A stretch of DNA of 54,794 nucleotides from Winslowiella iniecta (GTDB lineage Bacteria > Pseudomonadota > Gammaproteobacteria > Enterobacterales > Enterobacteriaceae), in NCBI RefSeq assembly GCF_001267535.1, contig NZ_JRXE01000017.1, forward strand, positions 58,741 to 113,534, read 5' to 3'. This document shows, piece by piece, positions 17,545-25,458 of this stretch; the first letter of the stretch is position 1; every line of letters begins with the position of its first letter. The position numbers and the translations under genes were made by a program. The notes under the pieces are model-generated. The model saw nothing but the letters and a program-made list of their open reading frames with translations. It was not told where the DNA came from and made no database searches.

Positions 17545-17934
17545 ATGAAGAAAAGCGTGAAATTACCCGCGCTGTTACTGGTTTGTCTGGCGCTGGCGGG
17601 CTGTCAGGCGAATAAAAACAGCCAGAACCGCGATGCGGTTAAAGCTGCTGAAAAACTGGCGACAACTAATAATCAGCGCCAACAGCTGGAGTTATGCCAT
17701 AAACAATTAGAGGCGTTAAAGCTGATGCAGGCGGAGAGTTATAATGCGTTGTTCAGCGAGTTTAACCGCGTAATGAGCGGCGCTGCCAGTTACGCTAACG
17801 TGCGCAATGATATCAGCGCGCTCAATCAGGACACGGTTGATGCGCTTTATCGTTATCGGGTTAATAGCTTATGTTCCCGAATCGATCAGGCGCTATTAAC
17901 CGCTCTGAGCCGACAGGATGACAGCCTGCCATGA
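17545..17934 (+). CDS. Small lipoprotein in fimbrial operon
   Basis: 129 residues with a clear lipobox (LALAGC; lipid-modified Cys at residue 20), so it should be membrane-anchored and face the periplasm. The mature part is mostly helical and polar, with Gln/Asn/Lys-rich stretches and two further cysteines (ELCHKQ and SLCSRI) that could form a disulfide. Its family is not recognised. Residue +2 after the Cys is Gln, not Asp, so outer-membrane localisation by Lol is predicted. It overlaps the FKBP-like gene by four bases, implying the two act together (inference). Confidence 0.75.
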   Translation: MKKSVKLPALLLVCLALAGCQANKNSQNRDAVKAAEKLATTNNQRQQLELCHKQLEALKLMQAESYNALFSEFNRVMSGAASYANVRNDISALNQDTVDALYRYRVNSLCSRIDQALLTALSRQDDSLP

Positions 17935-19169
17935 CGTGGGCAAAGGCAGTCAGTAAGCAGCAACGTGCTGCGGGTTTGCTGCTGTTGATGGGTGGAGCGA
18001 TGCTCTATCCCGCCAGCGCCAGCGCGGATAATCAGGATGCCGGTGTTCCGGCGATTCTGCAATTTGCCGAGCATTATCAGCAGAAACAAGCGTCACCCGC
18101 CGAATCCAGCCGTCAGCAGCAGAGCAAAAAACCGCCTGCCGCACGACCTGAGCCGGTTAGCTCACCCGCTAAATCCCCGGCGTGGCGACTGGGTGCGAAT
18201 GATCAGGAAGTTAAGCGCTTGCAACTGGAGCTTAATCTGGCACAGCAGCGGCAACAGGCGTTGCAGGCGGCTAATGATCGGTTAACCGAGGCGGTAAACT
18301 TTGCGGATGTGCCGGTGGCGCTGGCGGGGATAGTGAACCACTTAAAACAGGCGTTAACCCCGGCACCTGAGTTATCTGTTCAACGTCAGCAACTTAGCCG
18401 GTTGCGTCATACGCTGGCCGAACGACAAAATGAACTGACCGCGCTGAAGCAGCAATATGCCGGGCTGACGAAACGCTGGCAGCAAACGCAGGCGCAGTTA
18501 CCTTCGCCACTGAGTCAGCAGAGCATTCAACAGGCAAAAGTTCGTCAGGATTATGCCGCCGGGGTATCACTCGGCAGCGAGATCCTTGCGCTGCAGGCCG
18601 AACATGCCCGCTGGGGCATCAGTGCCGATAAAGCAGTGATTCTGGCCGGCATTAATGATGCGTTTGAGCATAAGTCTTTGCTGTCCCCTGCGGAAGTGAA
18701 TGACACCCTTGCCGAAGTGGAATCAGCGATTACCGCCGCCAGAGAGAAAGCTATGGCCGCTCAGCAGCAGCAGGGGCGGGATTTTCAGGCTAAATTCGCC
18801 CGCCAGCCGGCAACCAAAGCCGCCGCGATGGGCTACTGGTATCAGATTGATTATGCGGGTAAAGGCAAAATCACGCCGGATGCAGTGGTTGAGATTGCGG
18901 TAAAAGAGATGCGTGTCGACGGTAAGGTAATTCAGGATATGGATGCCAGCGGCGCAGTGCTGACGCAGAAACTGTCCGAGTATCCTCCGGTATTTCGTGA
19001 TGCGCTGGCTCGCCTTGAAAATCATGGCAGCATGACATTACTGGTTCCGCCGGAATTAGCTTACGGTGATGCCGGATATCCACCGGATATTCCGCCCGCA
19101 GCGTATATGATTTATACCATCAGAGTGGCGGATGTGTACCCGGAAAAAGTCGCGAAATCAGAAGGTTAG
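17931..19169 (+). CDS. FKBP-like periplasmic protein with degraded isomerase pocket
   Basis: 412 residues with a signal peptide (about 1-32, ending SASA). Residues 35-90 are Gln/Pro-rich, 90-190 are predicted coiled coil, and 200-300 match the FKBP N-terminal dimerisation domain of FkpA/Mip (GVSLGSEILA, LAGINDAFEHKSLLSPAEVNDTL). An FKBP domain follows at about 303-403, ending in the conserved PPELAYG. Key pocket residues look lost: the FD of GKEFDNS is replaced in GKVIQDM (331-337), and the VIPGW segment reads EYPPVF (350-355). Isomerase activity is therefore doubtful; a chaperone or scaffold role for pilus subunits is proposed. The coiled-coil extension is not present in FkpA. Confidence 0.85.
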   Translation: MTWAKAVSKQQRAAGLLLLMGGAMLYPASASADNQDAGVPAILQFAEHYQQKQASPAESSRQQQSKKPPAARPEPVSSPAKSPAWRLGANDQEVKRLQLELNLAQQRQQALQAANDRLTEAVNFADVPVALAGIVNHLKQALTPAPELSVQRQQLSRLRHTLAERQNELTALKQQYAGLTKRWQQTQAQLPSPLSQQSIQQAKVRQDYAAGVSLGSEILALQAEHARWGISADKAVILAGINDAFEHKSLLSPAEVNDTLAEVESAITAAREKAMAAQQQQGRDFQAKFARQPATKAAAMGYWYQIDYAGKGKITPDAVVEIAVKEMRVDGKVIQDMDASGAVLTQKLSEYPPVFRDALARLENHGSMTLLVPPELAYGDAGYPPDIPPAAYMIYTIRVADVYPEKVAKSEG

Positions 19170-19185
19170 TTGCGATTAATCGCGT

Positions 19186-19209
19186 ACGGGAGCCGTTTTC
19201 GGCTCCCGT
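19186..19209. terminator. Terminator between fimbrial operon and oqxB
   Basis: A perfect 10-bp stem ACGGGAGCCG/CGGCTCCCGT with a TTTT loop lies between the convergent ends of the FKBP-like gene and oqxB. The T-run after the stem is short, so termination may be partial. Confidence 0.7.
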
Positions 19210-19228
19210 TATGATGGTATGCGGGGTG

Positions 19229-22200
19229 CTAACTTTCGCCACGGGCGACGAGAACGCCGCGCTGGCGTGTCACCAGCTTGCGCAGGGCTACATAAAATAC
19301 CGGAGTGAGAAACAGTCCAAATAGCGTCACGCCCAGCATACCGGAGAAGACGGTAATCCCGGTAACGCCGCGCACTTCGGCACCGGCTCCGTGGCCAAGA
19401 ATCAGCGGAATGGTTCCGGCGATAAAGGCGATGGAGGTCATCACGATAGGGCGCAGGCGTAAGCGACAGGCTTCCAGCGCCGACTCGATAATGCCTTTAC
19501 CCTGCAACTCCAGTTCGCGGGCGAATTCCACAATCAGGATCGCGTTCTTACAGGCCAGCCCCATCAGCACCACTAACCCTACCTGCACAAACACATTGTT
19601 ATCGCCGCCGGTCAGCCAGACGCCAACCAGCGCCGACAGCAAGGTCATCGGCACAATTAAAATCACCGCCAGCGGCAGCGTCCAGCTTTCATACAGCGCC
19701 GCCAGCACCAGGAATGCCAGCAGTACCGCCACCGGGAAGACAATCAGCGCGGTATTCCCCTGGGTTGACTGCTGATAACTGAGATCGGTCCACTCAATGT
19801 TCATACCGGCAGGCAGGACCTGGCGGGCTAAAGCAGCAATTTCCGTCATCGCCTCTGCTGATGAAAGCACACGCGGATCGGCATCACCAATCAGGTCAGC
19901 CGCCGGGTAGCCATTGTAGCGAATCACCGGATCGGGGCCGTAAGTGGTGGTGATATGCACCATGCTGCCAATCGGCACCATTTCGCCTTTGTCGTTGCGG
20001 GTGCGCAGATTCGCAATGTCTTCCACGCTGTCGCGGAATTGACCATCGGCCTGCGCCATCACTTTCCAGGTACGGCCAAAACGATTGAAATCATTGACAT
20101 AAGCCGAGCCAAGATAGGTTTGCAAAGTGCTGAATAACTGATTCAGCGGCACCCCTTGCGCCCTGGCTTTATCACGATCAATTTGCGCATCCAGCTGCGG
20201 CACATTGGCCTGATATGACGAGATTGGGAAATGCATCCCAGGCGTCTGCATCACCGCGGCGGACAGGGTGTTAATCGAGGTCTGTAACGTGCCGTAACCC
20301 AGTCCGTCGCGATCCTGGACATACAGCGAGTAACCCGAGCCCTGGCCTAAACCGAGGATCGGCGGCGGCATAATTGAGAACGCAAAGCCCTGCTGAATCT
20401 GGCTGATTTTGGCGTTTATTTCCGCATTAATCTGCGCCGCACTGCGGTGACGTTGCTCAATCGGCTTCAGTATAAAGAACACCGTGCCGGTATTTGGCGT
20501 ATTGGTAAACTGCAATGCATTCAGACCAGGAAACGCCACCGCGTAAGCCACGCCTTCGGTTTCCATCCCCATCTGACTCATCTGGCGCACCACCGCATCG
20601 GTACGCGCCAGGGACGATCCTTCCGGCATTTTCACCCCGCCAATCAGATACAATTTATCCTGCGTTGGAATAAAACCACCGGGTACGGCTTTAAACATTA
20701 GCGCTGCGCCGCCCAGCAGCAGCAGATAAACGACAAACACCGCGCCGCGTTTAGTGAGAATTTTCGCGACCTGGTGCTGGTAAGCTTCTGAGCTGCGCTG
20801 AAAGAAGCGATTAAACGGGCGAAACAGCCAGCCAAACAGCCGGTCAATCAGTCGCGTCGGCATATCTTTTGCTGCATCATGCGGCTTCAGCAATAGCGCG
20901 GCCAGCGCGGGCGATAAGGTCAGCGAGTTAATCGCCGAGATCACCGTGGAAATGGCAATGGTTACCGCAAACTGTTTATAAAACTGGCCGGTCACGCCGG
21001 AAAGAAACGCCATTGGCACAAACACCGCGCACAGAACCAGCGCAATAGCAATAATCGGCCCGGACACTTCGCGCATGGCCTGATGGGCGGCGGCCAGCGG
21101 TGTCAGTCCCTCCTCAATATTCCTTTCGACGTTTTCCACCACCACAATCGCATCATCGACCACGATGCCAATCGCTAATACCAGCCCAAACAGACTGAGG
21201 GTATTCAGCGAGAAGCCGAGCAGATACAGCACGCTAAAGGTGCCGATCACCGATACCGGCACCGCCAGCAGCGGGATAATCGACGCGCGCCAGGTTTGCA
21301 GGAACAGGATCACCACCAGTACCACCAGCGCTACGGCTTCCAGCAGGGTATGGACCACCGCGCGGATCGAGTCGCGAACAAACACCGTTGGGTCGTAAGG
21401 TGCCTGCCACTGCATACCGTCCGGGAAACGGGTTGCCAGCTCATCCATTTTGGCGCGTACCGCATTCGAAAGGTCGATGGCATTGGCTCCGGGAGCCTGG
21501 AACACGCCAATACCCACTGCATCCTGATTATTTAACTGTGAACGCAGGGCGTAACTTCCTGAACCCATCTCAATACGTGCCACATCGCGCAGCCGTACAA
21601 TCGAGCCATCTGTAGTGGTTTTCAGAATGATATTGCCAAACTGCTCTTCGTTCTCCAGCCGACCTTGTGCATTGATCGATAGCAGGAAATCGCTCTGGCT
21701 GGGCATCGGTTCGGCACCCAACTGACCGGCTGAAACCTGAACATTCTGCTCCTGCATCGAAGCAATCACATCAGACGCGGTCAGCCCGCGTGCCGCCACC
21801 TTATTGGGATCGAGCCAGACGCGCATGGCATATTCACCGGCACCGAAAATCTGAATCTGTCCGACACCCGGCAGGCGCGCCAGCTCATCTTTCACTTTCA
21901 GCGTGGCGTAGTTGCGCAGATACAGCGAGTCATATTTACCGGACGGCGAAGAGAGATGCACTACCAGAGTCATGGTCGGCGACTGCTTCTGGGTGGTCAC
22001 GCCGAGGCGGCGCACATCTTCCGGGAGACGCGCTTCTGCCTGCGCCACCCGATTCTGCACCTGCACTTGCGCCTGGTCGGCATCCGTACCTGGACGGAAG
22101 GTAACGGTAGTCACCATCACGCCGTCAGAACCGGCCACCGATTTCATATACATCATGCCTTCGACGCCGTTGATCGCTTCTTCCAGCGGGGTGGCCACGG

Positions 22201-22384
22201 TTTCGGCGATCACTTTCGGGTTGGCTCCGGGATATTCGGCGCGCACCTGCACGCTCGGCGGTACCACATCCGGGTATTCACTGATTGGCAGTAGCGGAAT
22301 CGCAATCAGCCCGGAAATAAAAATCAGGATCGACAGCACTGCCGCAAAAATTGGCCGGTCGATAAAAAAGCGGGAAAAGTCCAT
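19229..22384 (-). CDS. oqxB: RND multidrug efflux pump OqxB
   Basis: 1051 residues, the full length of OqxB. The N-terminus MDFSRFFIDRPIFAAVLSIL and long central stretches match OqxB of Klebsiella as I remember it. RND hallmarks are present: the first helix, two large periplasmic loops, the proton-relay Asp pair in [17 protein letters not shown] (helix 4) and the Lys in [17 protein letters not shown] (helix 10). It is a proton-driven trimeric exporter of quinolones, quinoxalines, chloramphenicol and others, working with OqxA and an outer-membrane channel such as TolC (encoded elsewhere). It lies 23 bases after oqxA in one operon. No oqxR-type GntR gene lies next to it. Confidence 0.95.
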   Translation of the reverse strand: MDFSRFFIDRPIFAAVLSILIFISGLIAIPLLPISEYPDVVPPSVQVRAEYPGANPKVIAETVATPLEEAINGVEGMMYMKSVAGSDGVMVTTVTFRPGTDADQAQVQVQNRVAQAEARLPEDVRRLGVTTQKQSPTMTLVVHLSSPSGKYDSLYLRNYATLKVKDELARLPGVGQIQIFGAGEYAMRVWLDPNKVAARGLTASDVIASMQEQNVQVSAGQLGAEPMPSQSDFLLSINAQGRLENEEQFGNIILKTTTDGSIVRLRDVARIEMGSGSYALRSQLNNQDAVGIGVFQAPGANAIDLSNAVRAKMDELATRFPDGMQWQAPYDPTVFVRDSIRAVVHTLLEAVALVVLVVILFLQTWRASIIPLLAVPVSVIGTFSVLYLLGFSLNTLSLFGLVLAIGIVVDDAIVVVENVERNIEEGLTPLAAAHQAMREVSGPIIAIALVLCAVFVPMAFLSGVTGQFYKQFAVTIAISTVISAINSLTLSPALAALLLKPHDAAKDMPTRLIDRLFGWLFRPFNRFFQRSSEAYQHQVAKILTKRGAVFVVYLLLLGGAALMFKAVPGGFIPTQDKLYLIGGVKMPEGSSLARTDAVVRQMSQMGMETEGVAYAVAFPGLNALQFTNTPNTGTVFFILKPIEQRHRSAAQINAEINAKISQIQQGFAFSIMPPPILGLGQGSGYSLYVQDRDGLGYGTLQTSINTLSAAVMQTPGMHFPISSYQANVPQLDAQIDRDKARAQGVPLNQLFSTLQTYLGSAYVNDFNRFGRTWKVMAQADGQFRDSVEDIANLRTRNDKGEMVPIGSMVHITTTYGPDPVIRYNGYPAADLIGDADPRVLSSAEAMTEIAALARQVLPAGMNIEWTDLSYQQSTQGNTALIVFPVAVLLAFLVLAALYESWTLPLAVILIVPMTLLSALVGVWLTGGDNNVFVQVGLVVLMGLACKNAILIVEFARELELQGKGIIESALEACRLRLRPIVMTSIAFIAGTIPLILGHGAGAEVRGVTGITVFSGMLGVTLFGLFLTPVFYVALRKLVTRQRGVLVARGES

Positions 22385-22407
22385 CAGTCAGGATTCTCTG
22401 GTTGGCA

Positions 22408-23595
22408 TCAGTTAACGGCAGCGGAGCCGGAGCGGGCGGTCATTGCAACGGTACTGGCATTAACGGCCATTCCCGGCATAAACACTTTTTGCAGTCCGTC
22501 GACTATCACTTTGTCGCCAGCACTGAGGCCGTGACGCACAATGCGCAGCCCGGCGGCCAGACGGCCCAGCTCAATATCCCGACGCTGTGCTTTACCTTCT
22601 TTATCAACCACATAGACATACTTGCGATCCTGGTCGGTCAGTACCGCTTTATCGTCAATCAGCGTGGCGCTGAATTCGGCACTGCCGGGTAAACGCACAC
22701 GGGCAAACAGGCCAGGGGTAAACAGACGCTGGCGGTTATCCAGCAGGGCGCGCATACGAATGGTGCCGGTGCTGGCGTTCAGCTGGTTATCAAGGAAGTC
22801 GAGCTTACCCTGATGCGCATAGCCCTGTTCGCCTGTCAGACTTATTTCGACCGGCAATGCCGTATTATCGGCACCCGCCGCTTGTCCCTGACGAGCCAGC
22901 TGCTGATAGCGCAGAAAAGTGGCTTCATCAACGTCGAACCAGACATACACGGTGTCAAGTGATACCAGGCTGGTCAGCACGCTGGCGCTGTCTCCGGCGC
23001 TGACCAGGTTACCTTCAGTGATCATGGCACGGCTGGCGCGACCGGCAATCGGTGCGGTGACTTTAGTAAAATCGAGGTTCAGCTGTGCGATATCCACGGC
23101 CGCCTGCGCAGCCAGCACCTCGGCCTGAGCCTGGGAAGCGGCAGAGCGGCGCTGCTCCCACATCTCCCTGGAGACTGCCTGGCTGCCAATCAGCTGTTCG
23201 GTACGGCCGGACTCACTGCGTGTCAGTTGTGCCTGCGTGCGGGCGCGCGCCAGTTCAGCCTGAGCCTGTTCCAGCGCCGCACGGTAGCTGCGGTCATCAA
23301 TCGTAAACAGCAGCTGGTTTTTTTGTACTTCCTGGCCCTCGCGATAGTTCACCTGAGTGATATAGCCAGAAACGCGCGGGCGCAGCTGAACGCTTTGCAC
23401 CGCTTCGATACGGCCATTAAACGAATCCCACTGGCTGACCGGTTTAACCACCACCTCGGCGGCGCTGACGGCGGGCGCTGGCGGCGCGCCATTTTGCGCG
23501 GCGCTGTTATCGCATCCGGCGAGCAAGGTGATGAGCAGTGCTGTCCCCAACAGGCGCTGTCCATAAACAAGCAAAGGTTTTTGCAGGCTTAGCAT
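22408..23595 (-). CDS. oqxA: RND efflux membrane-fusion adaptor OqxA
   Basis: 395 residues starting MLSLQKPLLVYGQRL. The longer reading from 23688 was rejected because AGGA precedes the ATG at 23595. The leader has a lipobox (LLAGC), so it is lipid-anchored to the inner membrane. The mature part has the adaptor organisation: beta-barrel and lipoyl start (QWDSFNGRIEAVQSVQLRPRVSGYI), an alpha-hairpin (EQAQAELARARTQAQLTRSESGRTEQLIGSQAVSREMWEQR, with coiled-coil spacing), the closing lipoyl half (LNLDFTKVTAPIAGRASRA) and a C-terminal membrane-proximal domain. It links OqxB to the outer-membrane channel. Expression probably responds to the divergent RarA-type activator. Confidence 0.95.
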   Translation of the reverse strand: MLSLQKPLLVYGQRLLGTALLITLLAGCDNSAAQNGAPPAPAVSAAEVVVKPVSQWDSFNGRIEAVQSVQLRPRVSGYITQVNYREGQEVQKNQLLFTIDDRSYRAALEQAQAELARARTQAQLTRSESGRTEQLIGSQAVSREMWEQRRSAASQAQAEVLAAQAAVDIAQLNLDFTKVTAPIAGRASRAMITEGNLVSAGDSASVLTSLVSLDTVYVWFDVDEATFLRYQQLARQGQAAGADNTALPVEISLTGEQGYAHQGKLDFLDNQLNASTGTIRMRALLDNRQRLFTPGLFARVRLPGSAEFSATLIDDKAVLTDQDRKYVYVVDKEGKAQRRDIELGRLAAGLRIVRHGLSAGDKVIVDGLQKVFMPGMAVNASTVAMTARSGSAAVN

Positions 23596-23696
23596 TATTT
23601 TTTTCCTGATAAAAGTAAAAGGAGACGTTTTGCCTCCCTGATGCCACAGATTTTGCAGAATGGTAAGGAGCGGGGGGATTAACTGCAAGAATTACT

Positions 23697-23715
23697 GATA
23701 CACTTTATGTGCGGT
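23697..23715 (-). promoter_or_regulatory. Marbox-like site upstream of oqxA
   Basis: On the minus strand the bases read ACCGCACATAAAGTGTATC. This matches the Mar/Sox/Rob/Ram box consensus at about 11 of 14 defined positions, including the whole AYnGCAC half. It lies about 100 bases upstream of the oqxA start and overlaps one arm of an inverted repeat. RarA-type activators are expected to bind such boxes; binding here is inferred. Confidence 0.4.
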
Positions 23716-23819
23716 TTTGCAATGTTATGAAAAAGGTGGAAAATCCTTGTTGCCAGCAGGGTTTTAAATGCAATAATAAAACTTGCATTTAGCCCAAAGA
23801 TCACTCAGCATAAAGTGTA
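23699..23819. repeat. 11-bp inverted repeat flanking the oqxA-rarA promoters
   Basis: TACACTTTATG (23699-23709) recurs as its exact complement CATAAAGTGTA (23809-23819), 99 bases apart. Each copy has the same orientation relative to the gene it is nearer to (left copy to oqxA, right copy to the activator gene). This suggests a shared operator for autoregulation and pump control. Confidence 0.6.
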
Positions 23820-23861
23820 ACTGATATTATTGCTATTCGTCACCGTGACGGGAGAGAGAAG

Positions 23862-24218
23862 ATGAGAAGTGAGGCATTCATTCACGATCTGCTTGACTGG
23901 ATTGATAACCATATTGAAGGGCGACTGGATCTCAACACCGTTTCTGAACGCGCCGGCTATTCCAAATGGCATCTGCAACGCATGTTTAAAGAGCACACCG
24001 GTTTGCCGCTTGGCGAGTATATTCGCGCCGAGAAGCTGAAAAAATCTGCCGACCGGCTGACGAACAGCGACGAGCCGATTCTGAACGTGGCGATTTCACT
24101 CGGATTTGATTCTCAGCAGTCGTTTAACCGCAGCTTTAAACGCCAGTTTGGTCAGGCGCCAGGGGCGTGGCGCAGAACCTCCAGCCATGCACAATCAGTC
24201 GAGAGCATGCACCGTTAA
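23862..24218 (+). CDS. rarA: AraC-type activator, RarA/RamA/SoxS class
   Basis: 118 residues, made only of the AraC/XylS DNA-binding domain with two helix-turn-helix units: LNTVSERAGYSKWHLQRMFKEHTG and ILNVAISLGFDSQQSFNRSFKRQFG. There is no sensory domain, so activity is set by how much is made, as for SoxS, MarA and RamA. In Klebsiella rarA lies next to oqxAB and activates it; the same divergent arrangement here is the reason for the symbol, which is by context rather than close sequence comparison. Other targets may include acrAB-type pumps and porin control. A GC-rich hairpin follows the stop. Confidence 0.75.
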   Translation: MRSEAFIHDLLDWIDNHIEGRLDLNTVSERAGYSKWHLQRMFKEHTGLPLGEYIRAEKLKKSADRLTNSDEPILNVAISLGFDSQQSFNRSFKRQFGQAPGAWRRTSSHAQSVESMHR

Positions 24219-24228
24219 GCCTGCGCCA

Positions 24229-24262
24229 GGGCCGGCTCACCCGGCCCGCGATGTAATTTTTT
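24229..24262 (+). terminator. Probable terminator after the RarA-type gene
   Basis: The stem GGGCCGG/CCGGCCC has a five-base CTCAC loop, and a TTTTTT run follows ten bases after the stem. The delay between stem and T-run makes it less than ideal. Confidence 0.55.
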
Positions 24263-24479
24263 GTCCCGGCTTTAACCACGCAATAATAATGAAGAAGCGT
24301 TTCAACTATACCCGTGACGGGATGTCAGGGAGTGTTGCTGCCCGAAACCGATATCCGAACCTCTCTCAATGACGGCCTTTAATCCTGCCGCTGACGCCAG
24401 GCTGGAATCCGCAAAGCATTGTGATTGTCTGAGTCTGAACGGTTATAATCGCCGACATACATATTGTTCAGGTATCAAC

Positions 24480-24944
24480 ATGAGTAAAAAATTGTGGGTA
24501 GCGCTGCTGGTGGCGATAGTGGCAGCGGTGGCGGGATTACAGCCGGGCAAGCAGCAGACTCCGGCACCGCCACAGTCCTCCGGGCAGCAGACCCGCGTGA
24601 CGCAGGGCGATATCAGTGAGTTAACAGCTGAACGCCGGGTGGCCGGTTATCTGCAACAGCATCAGCGATTGCCGGATTACTACCTCACCAAAAGTCAGGC
24701 GCGTCGCCAGGGATGGGATGCGAGTAAAGGCAACCTGTGCAATACGCTGCCGGGTAAAGCGATTGGCGGCGATCATTTCTCTAACCGCGAAGGGCGCTTA
24801 CCGCAGCAGCAGGGAAGAAAATGGTTTGAAGCGGATGTGAATTATCGCTGTGGTCACCGCAATGCCGATCGTCTGCTGTATTCCAGCGACGGGCTGATAT
24901 TTGTGACTAAAGATCATTATCGCAGCTTTAATAAGGTGAATTAA
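24480..24944 (+). CDS. Secreted barnase-family ribonuclease
   Basis: 154 residues from the ATG at 24480; the longer reading from 24369 was rejected because the hydrophobic leader follows this Met. Residues 5-20 form a signal peptide or membrane anchor, then a Pro/Gln-rich linker. Residues 53-153 align with barnase throughout: YLQQHQRLPDYYLTKSQA, GWDASKGNL, GGDHFSNREGRLP. The catalytic set is intact: K71, E117, R127, R131 and H146 match barnase K27, E73, R83, R87 and H102. Two cysteines absent from barnase (C87 and C124) could form a disulfide after export. The inhibitor is encoded two bases downstream. Role: RNA degradation outside the cytoplasm, or antagonism. Confidence 0.9.
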   Translation: MSKKLWVALLVAIVAAVAGLQPGKQQTPAPPQSSGQQTRVTQGDISELTAERRVAGYLQQHQRLPDYYLTKSQARRQGWDASKGNLCNTLPGKAIGGDHFSNREGRLPQQQGRKWFEADVNYRCGHRNADRLLYSSDGLIFVTKDHYRSFNKVN

Positions 24945-24946
24945 TC

Positions 24947-25216
24947 ATGCGGATAATCAGCCTCGACTTTCGTTATATCGCCGATCGCGCCGAGTTTTAC
25001 CGCCAGTTTGCCGAGAAATGCCAGCTGAGTGAGGCGTTTGGTGCCAATCTTGATGCGCTGTGGGATGTCCTCACCGGTGAGTTAGCCTTGCCGGTTAAAA
25101 TCGAGCTAACACATCTGCATCGGCATCCGCACAGGGCGCAATTCGCCGCGATTATTGCCACGCTGGAAGAGGCGGCCGAAGAACTTGATGGCGCGCTGCT
25201 ATTAACACGGAATTAA
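24947..25216 (+). CDS. Barstar-family ribonuclease inhibitor
   Basis: 89 residues, the length of barstar. The inhibitory helix reads FGANLDALWDVLTG against YGENLDALWDCLTG in barstar; D36 and D40 match barstar D35 and D39, which bind the barnase active site. Acidic residues near 74-79 are in the region of barstar E76. No signal peptide, so it acts in the cytoplasm and protects the cell from ribonuclease that folds before export. It starts two bases after the ribonuclease stop with little ribosome-binding sequence of its own, implying translational coupling. Confidence 0.9.
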   Translation: MRIISLDFRYIADRAEFYRQFAEKCQLSEAFGANLDALWDVLTGELALPVKIELTHLHRHPHRAQFAAIIATLEEAAEELDGALLLTRN

Positions 25217-25244
25217 ATCACCTATAAATTCTCCTGTTATTCTG

Positions 25245-25265
25245 AGGCATAGTAATATTATGCCT
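25245..25265 (+). terminator. Weak hairpin after barnase/barstar genes
   Basis: A seven-bp stem AGGCATA/TATGCCT with a seven-base loop, followed by TTCGGGTTTCTG. The stem is short and the T-run poor. The remaining bases up to the omptin gene (25266-25458) are AT-rich and should hold its promoter. Confidence 0.4.
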
Positions 25266-25458
25266 TTCGGGTTTCTGTTATGCATCTATTTAATTTTTCC
25301 ACTCTATTATCTGCGTGATTCCAGCGATTGATAAATGAAAGGTTTTTATTACTCTGCATATTATTTTAGTGATAATTAAAATAAGCCACGAAAAATCAGA
25401 GTGAGATCTGATGGTTTTAATCAATGGATTAACGTTAAATTTAACAAGGAAGAAAACA

